Assembly (NCBI RefSeq): GCF_002795805.1
Contig: NZ_CP018799.1
Coordinates: forward strand, 675,001-739,000
DNA: 64,000 bases
Origin: Mariprofundus aestuarium
GTDB taxonomy: Bacteria > Pseudomonadota > Zetaproteobacteria > Mariprofundales > Mariprofundaceae
Reading direction: 5' to 3'
Below, piece after piece: positions 16,255 to 26,378 of the stretch (the stretch's first letter is position 1; each line of letters starts with the position of its first letter). Both the position numbers and the translations under genes were made by a program. The notes beneath the pieces are model-generated. The model searched no databases and had not been told where the DNA came from. It saw nothing but the letters and a program-made list of their open reading frames with translations.

Positions 16255-18306
16255 ATGGAAAAAATGAAAATGCATTCGCCGGATATGACCCAGGACAATA
16301 TCGACCGCATCCGTGACCTTTTCCCCGGCTGTGTGACTGAGGCACGGGATGAATCTGGTCAGGTGAAGCTGGCGGTAGATTTCGATCAGTTGAAGCAGGA
16401 ACTTTCTGATTCCATCGTGGAAGGTCCACAAGAGCGCTATCACCTCAACTGGCCAGGTAAACGGGAGGCCCTGCTTACTGCCAATGCCCCAATCGCTAAA
16501 ACACTTCGTCCATGTCCAGAAGAAAGTGTCGACTTTGATTCTACCAAAAACCTTTTCATTGAAGGTGACAACCTGGATGCATTGAAACTCTTGCAGGAGG
16601 CCTACCTTAGTCAGGTCAAAATGATCTACATTGATCCACCTTACAACACAGGCAATGACTTTATCTATGATGATGACTTTGCTGAAAATACTGAAGGGTT
16701 TTTGAAACGATCCAATCAAAAAGATGAAGAAGGAAATCGTCTTGTAGCAAACAAGGAGTCAAATGGTCGATTTCACTCAGATTGGATGAGCATGATGTAT
16801 TCTCGATTGAAATTGGCGCGGAATTGTCTTCGTGAGGATGGAGTCATTTTCATTAGCATTGATGATGCAGAGTTTGCTAATCTTAAAGAACTTTGTGGAG
16901 AAGTGTTTGGCGAGAATAACTTTATTGCCTCTTTAATTTGGGAAAAGGGGAGGAAGAATGATGCCAAGTTAGTATCAGTTGGGCATGAGTACATACTAGT
17001 GTTTGCCAAAAATAAAGCCTTCTTTCAGGAACGAAAAATCAAATGGAGAGAAGCAAAGGCGGGTGCGAAAGAAATTCTAGATGAGTATCTAAAGCTCAGA
17101 AAAGATTTTGGCAGCGATAATGAAGCTGTTGAAAAGGGGATCCGAGATTTTTATGCGAGTTTGCCAAAGAAACATCCTTCAAAGAAGCACTCGCGATATA
17201 ATAAGGTTGACGATAAGGGCGTATGGCGAGATGACAATATGTCATGGCCTGGTGGTGATGGGCCAACATATGATGTTATACATCCTGAAACTAATGTCCC
17301 TTGTACAGTTCCAGAGGGAGGATGGCGTTACAGTACTATCGAAAAAATGAATGAGATGATTCGGCTCGGAAAAGTTGTGTTCCGAAAGGACCACATTGAA
17401 CCACCAATTCGAAAAACATATCTCGTTGAGGTAGATGAGGGGCAAGAGTGCTCAGGTATGGACGAAGAAGAGTCTGATGATTTGCCAATTCAAGTGGCTG
17501 GCTCCTACTTTTACAGAAGTGCATTGCAGGCTAGTAATGAATTAAATCAGTTGTTTGGAGCGAAAGTTTTTAACAACCCTAAAGATAAAGAAGTTCTTGC
17601 CAGGTGGATTGAGTACATTGGTACTTCAGATGGTGACATTGTAATGGACTTTTTTGCAGGTTCCGGCACCACCGGGCATGCGGTGTTAGAATTAAATGCC
17701 AAAGAAAACAAGGCTATTCGTTATGTGTTGGTACAATTACCTGAGGTAATAAACCCAAAGGCGAAGGGTGCAAAGTCTGCAGTGGCATTTCTAGAAAAAT
17801 TAAATCGCTCTTGCGTTGTTTCCGAGCTGACTAAAGAGCGCCTTCGTCGTGCTGGAAAGAAAATTCTAGAGGGTGAATATCACGATGCTTGGAATAAGGA
17901 TGTTGGTTTTCGTGTGCTCAAAATCGACTCATCTAATATGGCCGATGTGTATTATACCCCGGACGTCATTGCGCAGGGTGATCTCTTGACCAGAGTTGAT
18001 AACATCAAGCATGGTCGGACACCCGAGGATTTGCTATTCCAGGTATTGTTGGATTGGGGTGTGGATTTGTCATTGCCCATTCGCAGGGAAACCATCCAGG
18101 GGAAATCAGTGTTCTTTGTTGATGAGAATGCTTTGATTGCGTGTTTCGATCAAGGGGTCAGCGAAGAGCTGGTGAAAGATCTGGCCAAGTACAAACCCCT
18201 GCGTGTTGTCTTCCGGGACAATGGCTTTGCCTCGGATGCCGTCAAAATCAACGTCGAGCAAATCTTCCGGCAGATGTCTCCGGGCACCGAAGTGAAGGCG
18301 ATTTGA
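16255..18306 (+). CDS. mod: Type III restriction-modification DNA methyltransferase (Mod)
   Basis: A 683-residue beta-class N6-adenine methyltransferase. The catalytic motif IV DPPYN is at about 128 ([13 protein letters not shown]) and the SAM-binding motif I is downstream at about 465 ([13 protein letters not shown]), the beta order expected for Mod. The variable target-recognition domain lies between them (about 240-430). ATG 16255 is preferred because AAGGA lies a few bases upstream; the frame also has an ATG at 16216 that overlaps the previous gene. Known: Mod confers sequence specificity and pairs with Res. Mid-gene base composition is AT-richer than the ends, consistent with an exchanged recognition domain. 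Confidence 0.9.
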   Translation: MEKMKMHSPDMTQDNIDRIRDLFPGCVTEARDESGQVKLAVDFDQLKQELSDSIVEGPQERYHLNWPGKREALLTANAPIAKTLRPCPEESVDFDSTKNLFIEGDNLDALKLLQEAYLSQVKMIYIDPPYNTGNDFIYDDDFAENTEGFLKRSNQKDEEGNRLVANKESNGRFHSDWMSMMYSRLKLARNCLREDGVIFISIDDAEFANLKELCGEVFGENNFIASLIWEKGRKNDAKLVSVGHEYILVFAKNKAFFQERKIKWREAKAGAKEILDEYLKLRKDFGSDNEAVEKGIRDFYASLPKKHPSKKHSRYNKVDDKGVWRDDNMSWPGGDGPTYDVIHPETNVPCTVPEGGWRYSTIEKMNEMIRLGKVVFRKDHIEPPIRKTYLVEVDEGQECSGMDEEESDDLPIQVAGSYFYRSALQASNELNQLFGAKVFNNPKDKEVLARWIEYIGTSDGDIVMDFFAGSGTTGHAVLELNAKENKAIRYVLVQLPEVINPKAKGAKSAVAFLEKLNRSCVVSELTKERLRRAGKKILEGEYHDAWNKDVGFRVLKIDSSNMADVYYTPDVIAQGDLLTRVDNIKHGRTPEDLLFQVLLDWGVDLSLPIRRETIQGKSVFFVDENALIACFDQGVSEELVKDLAKYKPLRVVFRDNGFASDAVKINVEQIFRQMSPGTEVKAI

Positions 18307-18316
18307 GGTCCATGGC

Positions 18317-21300
18317 GTGAAACTCAAATTCAAAGTTCAGCCATACCAGACCAATGCCGTTGAAGCCGTCGTCGATTGCTTTGCCGGTCAGGTCAATACA
18401 TCCGGCATCCAGTATCGGATCGATCCGGGGGCGATGAAACAGTCGAGCATGTACGAGGAGGTCGGGTTCAAGAATGCCGGCATCCAGCTAACTGACGAGC
18501 AATTACTAAAGAACGTTTATAATGTTCAGCATCGGCAGAACCTCCCCATATCGAATTCTCTCGATGACTTCTATATCAAAGACAGGCAAGGCAATAACCA
18601 ACCAGCACCACCAGCGTATAAAAAATCAGCGCGAGATATATGCCGAGTTCATCTTGATGTGGAGATGGAGACAGGGACCGGCAAGACCTATTGCTATATC
18701 AAAACCATCTTCGAGATGAACAAGCTCTATGGTTGGAGCAAGTTCATCATTGTAGTGCCAAGCATTGCCATTCGCGAAGGCATTTATAAGTCGCTAGAAA
18801 TCACAGCCGAGCACTTCACCGAGAGCTACGGCAAGAAGGCCCGCTTCTTTATCTATAATTCTCGACAGCTTCATCATCTTGAAAGCTTCTCTTCTGATGC
18901 TGGCATCAACGTCATGGTGATTAATATTCAGGCGTTTAATGCAACGGGCAAAGACAATCGCCGCATTTATGATGAGTTGGATGATTTTCAATCTCGTAGA
19001 CCAATAGATGTTATCAGCAGCAATCGTCCCATCCTTATCCTTGATGAGCCGCAAAAGATGGAGGGGGCCAGGACATTAGGTGCACTGGCAAAATTCAATC
19101 CATTGATGATTCTACGCTATTCGGCAACCCATAAGACTACGCACAATAAGATTCATCGTCTTGATGCATTGGATGCTTATAACCAGAAACTGGTGAAAAA
19201 AATCGGTGTTCGCGGCATTTCTGTAAAGGGGCTTGCCGGCACCAATCCTTACCTCTATTTGGAATCCATTGAGGTTTCAAAAAAGGCTCCAATTGCTCGT
19301 ATAGAATTTGAGATAAAACTTAAATCCGGGAAAATTCAAAGGAAACTCATGCGCCTTGAAAAGGGCAAGAATCTGTTCGATGCATCTGGAGAGCTGGACC
19401 AATACCGTGACTTTGTGATTTCACAGATCGATGCTAATAGTGATACGGTTGAATTCACTAATGGGCATTGCCTTGCCGCTGGTGAAGCGACCGGAGACGT
19501 CACTGAAGAGACGATAAGGCGGATTCAAATTCGCGAGACCATCAAGGCACATTTTGAGAAAGAGCAGAAGCTCTTTGCCCAGGGGATCAAGGTACTATCC
19601 CTCTTCTTTATCGATGAAGTGGTTAAATACCGCGACTACAGCCAGGCAGATGAACAAGGCCATTATGCACGCATATTTGAAGAGGAATACGAGCAACTGA
19701 AGTCGGACTACCTCAGCGAACTGGCACTGGATAATGAAGACTATCGGAGTTATCTGGCGGGCATTGACGTTGGCCGGACTCATAACGGTTATTTCTCAAT
19801 CGATAAGAAGAACAAGATGGTTGATCCAGCAGTGAAGAAAAGAGGTGAGGATGCTGGCCTTACGGATGATGTCGATGCCTATGACTTGATTCTGAAAGAT
19901 AAGGAGCGGCTATTGTCATTTGCAGAGCCGGTTCGCTTTATCTTCTCCCATTCAGCTCTCAGGGAAGGTTGGGATAATCCCAATGTTTTCGTAATGTGTA
20001 TGCTTAAACACAGTGATAACACTATTTCCAGAAGACAGGAGGTAGGTCGTGGACTGCGTTTGTCTGTGAATCAACACGGAGACCGCATGGATCATCCGGC
20101 AACGGTACACGACATTAATGTACTTACCGTGGTTGCCAGCGAAAGCTATAAGGACTTTGTAGCCAGCCTGCAGCGTGAGATCAGCGATACACTTTCATCC
20201 AGACCCCGGAAAGCTGATGAAGAATATTTTATCGGCAAGACAATCACTACAGAAGCTGGCCCAATGGAAGTAACGCAGATCATGGCCAGGCAGATATATA
20301 AATATCTGCTCAAAAACGATTATACCGATGATGCTGATCGGGTTGCGGATATTTACCATGAAGCTAAAACTGAAGGCACTCTCGCTGCACTACCTCCTGA
20401 GCTTGCTCCTTATGCAGAACAGATTTTTGGACTCATTGATAGTGTGTTCAGTGAATCGCAGCTTCCGGACGTGGGTGATGACCGCAAGCCAAAGACAAAT
20501 CCACTGAATGACAACTTCGACAAGAAAGAGTTCCAGGAGTTATGGAAGCGAATCAATCGCAAGGCTGTTTATCAAGTTGATTTCGATTCTGATGAGTTGG
20601 TTCAAAAATGTGTCAGCACACTGGATTCAGAGCTACGGGTAACTCCGTTACAATATACAATCCAGTCGGGTATTCAGAGCGACCAGGTTACCGATTCACA
20701 ACTTAAACGTGGAGAGGGTTTCACTCTCAAGAACACAGAACAGGCAAAGGAGACAACTTCCGTTCATTCAATGGTCAAATATGATCTGTTAGGCAAGCTG
20801 GCAGAAAACACTCAGCTTACCCGCAAGACCATTGCCGATATCTTGTCGACAGTTCAGCCAGCAATATTTTCACAGTTCAAAATGAACCCTGAACACTTCA
20901 TTACTGAAGCTTCGAGGTTGATCAATGAACAAAAAGCGACAGTCATTGTTGAGCGGCTGACTTATAATGAAACAGCCGATCAATACGACACCGACATCTT
21001 CACGGTCGGTCAGAGCAAACAGGATTTCACCAATGCAGGCTCTCCACTCAAACGTCATATTTACGACTATGTGATTACAGACTCGAAAGTTGAACGTGAA
21101 TTTGTATCAGAGCTGGACACCAGCGCCGAAGTGGTTGTCTATGCCAAGCTACCCAGTGGCTTCCTGATTCCTACCCCTGTTGGTGATTACAACCCCGATT
21201 GGGCTATCTCCTTTAAAGAAGGAAGCGTCAGACACATCTACTTCGTAGCAGAAACCAAGGGGTCTATGTCTACGATGCAACTGCGTGGTGTAGAAGAGAA

Positions 21301-21424
21301 GAAAATCGAATGTGCCCGTAAGTTTTTCGACAAATTAAACTGCCAGGTTGCAGCCGACCAGGTGAAGTATGATGTGGTGACCGACTACGGGAAGTTGATG
21401 GATATAGTTGGAGCATCCAATTGA
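18317..21424 (+). CDS. res: Type III restriction endonuclease subunit (Res)
   Basis: A 1035-residue DEAD-like helicase and nuclease. Walker A is [11 protein letters not shown] (about 115-125), motif II is [11 protein letters not shown] (about 240), motif III is RYSATHK, and [14 protein letters not shown] with [12 protein letters not shown] gives motifs V and VI. The C-terminal PD-(D/E)XK nuclease has NPDWAI (about 960) and AETKG (about 979). GTG start, 10 bp after the mod stop. Full length for the family with all motifs intact, so cleavage competence is expected. Res acts only in complex with Mod. Confidence 0.93.
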   Translation: MKLKFKVQPYQTNAVEAVVDCFAGQVNTSGIQYRIDPGAMKQSSMYEEVGFKNAGIQLTDEQLLKNVYNVQHRQNLPISNSLDDFYIKDRQGNNQPAPPAYKKSARDICRVHLDVEMETGTGKTYCYIKTIFEMNKLYGWSKFIIVVPSIAIREGIYKSLEITAEHFTESYGKKARFFIYNSRQLHHLESFSSDAGINVMVINIQAFNATGKDNRRIYDELDDFQSRRPIDVISSNRPILILDEPQKMEGARTLGALAKFNPLMILRYSATHKTTHNKIHRLDALDAYNQKLVKKIGVRGISVKGLAGTNPYLYLESIEVSKKAPIARIEFEIKLKSGKIQRKLMRLEKGKNLFDASGELDQYRDFVISQIDANSDTVEFTNGHCLAAGEATGDVTEETIRRIQIRETIKAHFEKEQKLFAQGIKVLSLFFIDEVVKYRDYSQADEQGHYARIFEEEYEQLKSDYLSELALDNEDYRSYLAGIDVGRTHNGYFSIDKKNKMVDPAVKKRGEDAGLTDDVDAYDLILKDKERLLSFAEPVRFIFSHSALREGWDNPNVFVMCMLKHSDNTISRRQEVGRGLRLSVNQHGDRMDHPATVHDINVLTVVASESYKDFVASLQREISDTLSSRPRKADEEYFIGKTITTEAGPMEVTQIMARQIYKYLLKNDYTDDADRVADIYHEAKTEGTLAALPPELAPYAEQIFGLIDSVFSESQLPDVGDDRKPKTNPLNDNFDKKEFQELWKRINRKAVYQVDFDSDELVQKCVSTLDSELRVTPLQYTIQSGIQSDQVTDSQLKRGEGFTLKNTEQAKETTSVHSMVKYDLLGKLAENTQLTRKTIADILSTVQPAIFSQFKMNPEHFITEASRLINEQKATVIVERLTYNETADQYDTDIFTVGQSKQDFTNAGSPLKRHIYDYVITDSKVEREFVSELDTSAEVVVYAKLPSGFLIPTPVGDYNPDWAISFKEGSVRHIYFVAETKGSMSTMQLRGVEEKKIECARKFFDKLNCQVAADQVKYDVVTDYGKLMDIVGASN

Positions 21425-21476
21425 TTGATCGCATAAAAGTGCAATCGCTATTCATGACAGCGCATGGGTTGATGTA

Positions 21477-22064
21477 ATGCCACATAATCAAGTAATAGAA
21501 AAATTTGAGCTTTATATTGTATCTCTTTGGCTACTCTTTCTTCTTATTGTGGTTGTTACGGTTGATATTCCAATTTGCTTTGGCGATGGATGTACCTTTA
21601 TAGGCTTTGGCGAACTGTTAAATAGAAATGTAGTGCCAGCAGTTGCAATAATTTTCATCGTTTTTGGTATGATCTATTTCTTGCGGTTTAATTATAAGAT
21701 CGCTGGAAGCAAGTCGAACCCGGTTACCATTGAATCAGTTGAAGACATGAATTATGAGCACCTTACATTCCTAACAACATATATTATCCCTTTAATATGC
21801 TTTAATTTAACAAGCACCAGGTATTTAATCGCCCTCGGAGTTCTCCTGTTTGTTATTGGAATAATTTATGTCAAAACAGATAAGTTTTATGCAAATCCAA
21901 CCTTGGCCATATTGGGGTTTCGTCTCTACTCTGCTGTGGTAACGAAGCGTACCGGAGAGAAGGTAAAAGTTGTTCTGATTACGAAAAGCCATCTCCAGGA
22001 TGGTAAATATATTCAGTATTTAGAGTTGGATAGTAGAGTTTATTTTGCCAAGGAGAGATCATGA
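21477..22064 (+). CDS. kwaA: KwaA, membrane component of the Kiwa anti-phage system
   Basis: A 195-residue protein with four probable membrane segments (around residues 12-32, 51-70, 94-112 and 117-134) and a soluble C-terminal tail. The length, the four-helix topology and the 4-bp overlap with a DUF4868 gene match Kiwa. Known: KwaA is the membrane subunit thought to sense phage attack and KwaB the DNA-binding effector. It lies 52 bp after res, on the same strand, so the pair could be co-transcribed with the restriction operon or use its own start in the gap. Assignment rests on topology plus partner rather than on invariant residues. Confidence 0.82.
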   Translation: MPHNQVIEKFELYIVSLWLLFLLIVVVTVDIPICFGDGCTFIGFGELLNRNVVPAVAIIFIVFGMIYFLRFNYKIAGSKSNPVTIESVEDMNYEHLTFLTTYIIPLICFNLTSTRYLIALGVLLFVIGIIYVKTDKFYANPTLAILGFRLYSAVVTKRTGEKVKVVLITKSHLQDGKYIQYLELDSRVYFAKERS

Positions 22065-23032
22065 GTTTAGACAAGTTGCGATCTACAATATCTGGAGTCA
22101 TTGAAGACAAAAAGTGCGATGCTGAATTCTTTTTTCTATTAGATTCTAATGGTGAAATAAGTATTAAGCGCGTTGATATGGATGAAGGTGCACATGAAGA
22201 GCTGACACAAAAATTCATCGCATCAATTGGCGAGGCCATTCTTCTTAATGATGAGATTTCACTTCTGGACATATCGGGTGCCGATGATCGCTCAAATGCA
22301 ATTTATAAATATGATCTTCCAGAACTGCCTTTCCAACTTTCAAACTTAGAAACAGTTCTACAGTCAGATGATTTTCCTTCTTTTGATTTTAGTTCAGATG
22401 ATCTTAAGCATCTTGAAGGAATATTGATTATTCTAGGCCATGGTCAAACTCAGATGGCTATATATAAACATCAATATCCTGTGGCTTTATTGAAGAGAGA
22501 TGGGGGGTACTTCCACAGAGGAAGTCGATTGGTTCAACTCGATGAAGAAGTTCTCCGAATTAATTCAAAATTTGAGTTTATGCACATAGATGATGATTAC
22601 TATATTGTTGACCTGAAAACTTTAGAGAGATTTTTTGGATTTCATGAAGCAATTAAAAATGTTGCTACTCAAGGTCTAACCAATATTCAAAACTCTGAAT
22701 TGGTGGTTGATATAAGTCCTCTTGAGGGCCGTATTGATGATATATCTTTTGCAAGAAAGCTAGTGCGGGTTGCAAGAGCATCACCAGTACTCGGGGTTAT
22801 ACCGAATGAAGAAATTATTACTTTTGTAAGCACATATCCCGCTCTTCGTGGGAAGTTCAAGGTAAATGATGATGGCACTAAGCTTAGATTGGAAACTAAA
22901 GTATCTCAGAATCTATTTCTAAAGCTCCTGAATGATGACTTTCTCCAGTCCGAATTGACAAAACGTCATTATGACAGCTTGGCTAAAGACTCTTTGGAAG
23001 CGGTTGAAAATGAATCAACTACTGAGTCATGA
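22061..23032 (+). CDS. kwaB: KwaB, DUF4868 effector of the Kiwa anti-phage system
   Basis: A 323-residue soluble protein. The DUF4868-like features are the central YKYDLPELPF, the beta-rich QMAIYKHQYPVALLKR, FEFMHIDDDYYIVDLKTLERFFGFHE and the final winged-helix-like part with KFKVNDDGTKLRLETK. Its ATG overlaps the kwaA stop (ATGA), so the two are translationally coupled. Known: KwaB binds DNA, and Kiwa blocks late phage replication and transcription, including as a response to RecBCD inhibition. No catalytic motif is evident, as expected for the family. Confidence 0.82.
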   Translation: MSLDKLRSTISGVIEDKKCDAEFFFLLDSNGEISIKRVDMDEGAHEELTQKFIASIGEAILLNDEISLLDISGADDRSNAIYKYDLPELPFQLSNLETVLQSDDFPSFDFSSDDLKHLEGILIILGHGQTQMAIYKHQYPVALLKRDGGYFHRGSRLVQLDEEVLRINSKFEFMHIDDDYYIVDLKTLERFFGFHEAIKNVATQGLTNIQNSELVVDISPLEGRIDDISFARKLVRVARASPVLGVIPNEEIITFVSTYPALRGKFKVNDDGTKLRLETKVSQNLFLKLLNDDFLQSELTKRHYDSLAKDSLEAVENESTTES

Positions 23033-23199
23033 GAAGGTCGAATATTTATAACGTAAATATCATCTATGTTGTTGAGATATTAAATCGGGCACAAATGAAA
23101 ATCGGAAAGTTTTCGACACGCTTTATACGAAGCAAAAATCAATGAAGTGCTTTGAAGATAAGAAGCCTCAACTGCTCAAGAGTTGCGGAGCAAGTTGAT

Positions 23200-24045
23200 A
23201 TGTTTGGGTGGATTGAGAAGCTACTGAAAATCCCTGCTGCTGCCTCCTCTTCAAAGGAAGCAATACAAAGCGAAATAAATAAAGAACCAGTTCGCCGTTT
23301 TGTGCAGCTCTTCGAAGCTCATGGTGTTGCTCGAACCCAAATTCCACGCTTTCTGAAAAACCATGGAGTTGAAATATCATATGAAGACATCAATACAGAC
23401 TCATCATTACTCAAGCGTCTTGATGAAGAGATGTTGGAGAAGTCATGTGAAATATTCGGAGTACGCCGAGAATGGTTAGATGGCGTAGATGATAGGATTT
23501 ACCCCAGAGTAGGATTCTACAAAAATCTATCAGAATTTACTGAGTTGATGAGTCAACTACAAACGCAATCTGATGATATTGACCTCATTGCAATCAAGAG
23601 CCCAAAGAATAAGCTAGATAAGAACTCAGACAGCTTTAATAGCCCAATCGCCTTAGTCATTAAAATTGAAATTGGCTGGCTGGGAGACACACCAATATAC
23701 CGATACATACCATGTGATGATGAATGGAACTGGGGATATTGTAAAGCACGTTTTGAGCTGAAAGGGTTGGCTCTATTTGCATGGCAGTTCCGTAACGTGG
23801 TGTTTGGTTGTCATATGCCTCAGAACACCATCAATAACATAATTCATGGCGTTACATTTCCTGGTCCAGAAATTGAAGCAGCAGGGCATAAGGGGCATTT
23901 CAGGCTCGATTATATGATCTTCACAGAGGATGAGAGCTGTGCCGCAGATGATCCGGAAGAGGCTCTCAAGGTAAGAGAATATCTTTCTGATACTGGGGAC
24001 ATAAAGAATTATGAATCTAAATACAAACCAATGTTTTTTAGCTAA
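23200..24045 (+). CDS. Conserved protein of unknown function, possibly HTH-like at its N-terminus
   Basis: A 282-residue protein counted from the ATG at 23200, preferred for a GGAG ten bases upstream over an earlier start at 23152. Residues about 28-100 are helical with a regular pattern (RRFVQLFEAHGVARTQIPRF, ISYEDINTDSSLLKRLDEEM, EIFGVRREWLDGVDD) resembling a phage-repressor-like domain. The C-terminal 150 residues hold aromatic strands (WLGDTPIYRYIPCDDEWNWG) and no motif I know. It lies 167 bp after kwaB and its stop is only seven bases before the first of two operator-like palindromes. It could regulate the next genes or be a sensor; unproven. Confidence 0.6.
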   Translation: MFGWIEKLLKIPAAASSSKEAIQSEINKEPVRRFVQLFEAHGVARTQIPRFLKNHGVEISYEDINTDSSLLKRLDEEMLEKSCEIFGVRREWLDGVDDRIYPRVGFYKNLSEFTELMSQLQTQSDDIDLIAIKSPKNKLDKNSDSFNSPIALVIKIEIGWLGDTPIYRYIPCDDEWNWGYCKARFELKGLALFAWQFRNVVFGCHMPQNTINNIIHGVTFPGPEIEAAGHKGHFRLDYMIFTEDESCAADDPEEALKVREYLSDTGDIKNYESKYKPMFFS

Positions 24046-24051
24046 AAGATA

Positions 24052-24143
24052 TTTTTTGTTGCAAATACGCAACAAAAAAAGTCATGAGGATCTCTAATAA
24101 TCAAAGCCCACGTAGGAATTGTTGCATATACACAACAATTCCT
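24052..24143. promoter_or_regulatory. Two near-identical palindromic operators upstream of the AAA+ gene
   Basis: Two 20-bp sites, TTGTTGCAAATACGCAACAA (24056-24075) and TTGTTGCATATACACAACAA (24119-24138), differ at two positions and are 63 bp apart. Site 1 is extended by A/T tracts to 11-bp arms (24052-24062 / 24069-24079). Site 2 is extended to a different 11-bp arm (24114-24124 / 24133-24143). They flank the region just before a strong promoter at 24163. The symmetry and spacing fit binding by a dimeric repressor, with possible looping. Confidence 0.6.
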
Positions 24144-24162
24144 CAGAAAAATCAACTACTTA

Positions 24163-24190
24163 TTGACAAATCGATAAGATTTGATATACT
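24163..24190 (+). promoter_or_regulatory. Promoter of the AAA+/phosphoesterase pair
   Basis: TTGACA (24163-24168), 16-bp spacer, TATACT (24185-24190). It drives a leader of about 175 nt before the start at 24368. The leader contains the hairpin TCAGGC-TGTT-GCCTGA and a GCGC-rich stem, and ends with AAGGAG seven bases before the ATG. The strong consensus beside two operators indicates a tightly repressed, inducible unit (inference). Confidence 0.6.
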
Positions 24191-24367
24191 ACTAAAGCTA
24201 TCTGCAGAGCCATTCCTTTAAAAATCAGGCTTCTGTTACCGAGGTGGCAAACTCCATGATAAAGAAAATGTAATTCCAGTCAGGCTGTTGCCTGATCAAA
24301 ACCATTTTGCTGTTTTTCCGCTGCGCTTATGCGCGGCATAGATGTCTATTGCCTATAAGGAGAATGA

Positions 24368-25567
24368 ATGGACGAGAATTTAGACCTTTGTGCAGAACAA
24401 CGATCAGAACACTTGATGTCTGATCATCCTCAAAATGTTCCTACAGTTGATCAGAAAGACGATAGCATCTTTGGTTGCGACCCATTCGGGCCAGTGACTG
24501 AAGATCAAATGGAGCGCATGAAAAAACGTTTCCAGGAAGCAAAGGATTTGCGCATGGCTGCCGCTGAAGAAGCGTCGGCTTATTCGCTAGAAATGTATGA
24601 TAATGCTGAAGTGGTGCAGAGACTAACGAGTGTTGAACGGCAGAAGGACATGGAGCATTTACGCTCTATTTTACGAAAAATGCAGATTACTAAGTCTCGC
24701 CGCGAACTAACGCCGCAGCCTCGAAATTACGATGATCTAATGAACCGTCTATCTAAGCGTTACCCACATTTTGGTGATGTTATCGAGCTTCTTCGCGCAA
24801 GAATGAGAATGAATGCTTTGAAAAAGCATCCTACTGTAGATTTCGGGGGAAATCTTTTACTACTGGGTGCTCCGGGGTGTGGAAAAAGCTCCTTCTTATG
24901 TGATCTCGGAGAAGCATTAGGTACAAAATTCTCAGTCGTTTCCTGTGCTGCAGCTTCAACATCAGCGGAATTAACAGGGTTGTCATCTTGTTGGGGCAAC
25001 GGCCACCCAGGCATTGTACATGAGCTTCTTGTTCAGCAGGGATGCGCCAATCCCATCTTTCTTCTCGACGAGGTAGAAAAATCTCAATCTGAGGGTCAGC
25101 AGCCGTTTATGCATGCTCTATACGGATTACTCGAAAAAAGTTTCGCTCGAAATTTCAAGGATGAATTTGTAAACGTGACTATCAACGCAAGTAAAATTAA
25201 CTGGTTTGCGAGTGCAAATGACGTCAATTCATTAGATCCACCTATCCGCGATAGGTTCGAAGTGATTCATGTTAATGTACCTAGCCGTAGTGACTTAGAG
25301 TTGATCGTTCCTCAAATATACAAGCGACAGGTAGATGATCATGGGCTACAGCATATCTATGCGCCTAGCTTGTCGGATGACATCTTATCCTTGTTGCTGA
25401 AAATGAAGATTTCCTCAATTCGCCGAATCAAAGTGTTGATCGAGCGAGCATTGGCCAATGCCGCAATTCGTGCAAATCAAGATGGTGATTTGGTCCACTT
25501 GGTATGTGAAGACTTTCCAGATATGCGGTCTGAGCAAGAGAGTCTGCCCAGAATTGGTTTTATTTAG
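24368..25567 (+). CDS. AAA+ ATPase, Lon-like ATPase core without protease domain
   Basis: A 399-residue ATPase. The N-terminal 120 residues are acidic and helical. The AAA+ core has Walker A GAPGCGKSSFL (about 168-177), Walker B IFLLDEVEKS (about 230-239) and a sensor/arginine-finger stretch FASANDVNSLDPPIRDRF, the pattern of the Lon ATPase module. A small helical lid follows (SDDILSLLLKMK, IRRIKVLIERALANAA). There is no Lon Ser-Lys protease domain, so the motor probably serves a separate partner. The metallophosphoesterase gene starts 3 bp after its stop, suggesting that partner. Ribosome site AAGGAG is well placed. Function unproven. Confidence 0.75.
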   Translation: MDENLDLCAEQRSEHLMSDHPQNVPTVDQKDDSIFGCDPFGPVTEDQMERMKKRFQEAKDLRMAAAEEASAYSLEMYDNAEVVQRLTSVERQKDMEHLRSILRKMQITKSRRELTPQPRNYDDLMNRLSKRYPHFGDVIELLRARMRMNALKKHPTVDFGGNLLLLGAPGCGKSSFLCDLGEALGTKFSVVSCAAASTSAELTGLSSCWGNGHPGIVHELLVQQGCANPIFLLDEVEKSQSEGQQPFMHALYGLLEKSFARNFKDEFVNVTINASKINWFASANDVNSLDPPIRDRFEVIHVNVPSRSDLELIVPQIYKRQVDDHGLQHIYAPSLSDDILSLLLKMKISSIRRIKVLIERALANAAIRANQDGDLVHLVCEDFPDMRSEQESLPRIGFI

Positions 25568-25569
25568 TC

Positions 25570-26310
25570 ATGAAGGTACAAGTATTGTCTGACCTTCATC
25601 TTGAGTGTGCGCCCTTTGAGCCAAGGCTCACTGATGCTGATGTCATTATCCTTGCTGGAGATGTCGGGGATGGGTGTGCTGGCATTTTGTGGGCGCAGAA
25701 GGTGTTCTCAGTCCACGTAATTTATGTGTGCGGTAATCACGAATTTCATAATTCCGACTATTCTATGAAAGAACACATCGCTGAAATGAAAAATATTGCT
25801 GATGGTTCAAACGTACATCTGTTGGATAATGACTCTATTGTCATCAGCGGAGTGCGATTTCTTGGATCAACGATGTGGACAGATCTCAGGCATTTCGGCT
25901 CAGTACTTCATTGCGACTACGACCAGATTATTATGTCTCATGAGCCAGGATGCATCCCCAGCCATTTTAGCGTGGGTCACCAGCAGGCTCTGTTCGATAC
26001 AAATAGAGAATGGTTAGCTAATGAATTGAGTCAGATTCACATAGGCAATACGGTGGTTATTTCACATCATGCACCCAGCCAGAAAAGTATTCACCCCAGA
26101 TACGTCGGCCATCCTTGGAATTCCTGTTTTGTGACGAATTTAGAGGATTTAATGGATAATAGCGTTGATTTATGGATACACGGGCATACACATAGCAATT
26201 GCGATTATATGATTAACAATACCCGAGTAGTTTGCAATCCAAGAGGATACCCAATGGAGGTTGGTTGGGAGAATGCCGATTTTGATCCTGAATGCTTGGT
26301 TCGGCTCTAA
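25570..26310 (+). CDS. Calcineurin-like metallophosphoesterase paired with the AAA+ ATPase
   Basis: A 246-residue enzyme with all five metallophosphoesterase motifs: SDLHLE (residues 7-12), AGDVGDG (about 34-40), GNHEFH (about 57-62), ISHHAPS (about 163-169) and HGHTHS (about 214-219). It should bind two metal ions and hydrolyse phosphodiesters or phosphomonoesters; the substrate cannot be read from the motifs. It starts 3 bp after the ATPase gene with no ribosome site of its own, implying translational coupling. In this context a nucleotide-signal or nucleic-acid phosphodiesterase controlled by the ATPase is the simplest reading (inference). Confidence 0.8.
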   Translation: MKVQVLSDLHLECAPFEPRLTDADVIILAGDVGDGCAGILWAQKVFSVHVIYVCGNHEFHNSDYSMKEHIAEMKNIADGSNVHLLDNDSIVISGVRFLGSTMWTDLRHFGSVLHCDYDQIIMSHEPGCIPSHFSVGHQQALFDTNREWLANELSQIHIGNTVVISHHAPSQKSIHPRYVGHPWNSCFVTNLEDLMDNSVDLWIHGHTHSNCDYMINNTRVVCNPRGYPMEVGWENADFDPECLVRL

Positions 26311-26378
26311 CAATGTGTGGTTAATAAATGGGATAAAGTATTGTGGTCAGTTGGAATCTACTACGCATGATTGAAATA

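Noticed and set aside
24052-24079. Rho-independent terminator after the 282-aa protein gene
   Set aside because: The A/T tracts are inside the stem arms and no T-tract follows on either strand; the second matching palindrome 63 bp on favours an operator.
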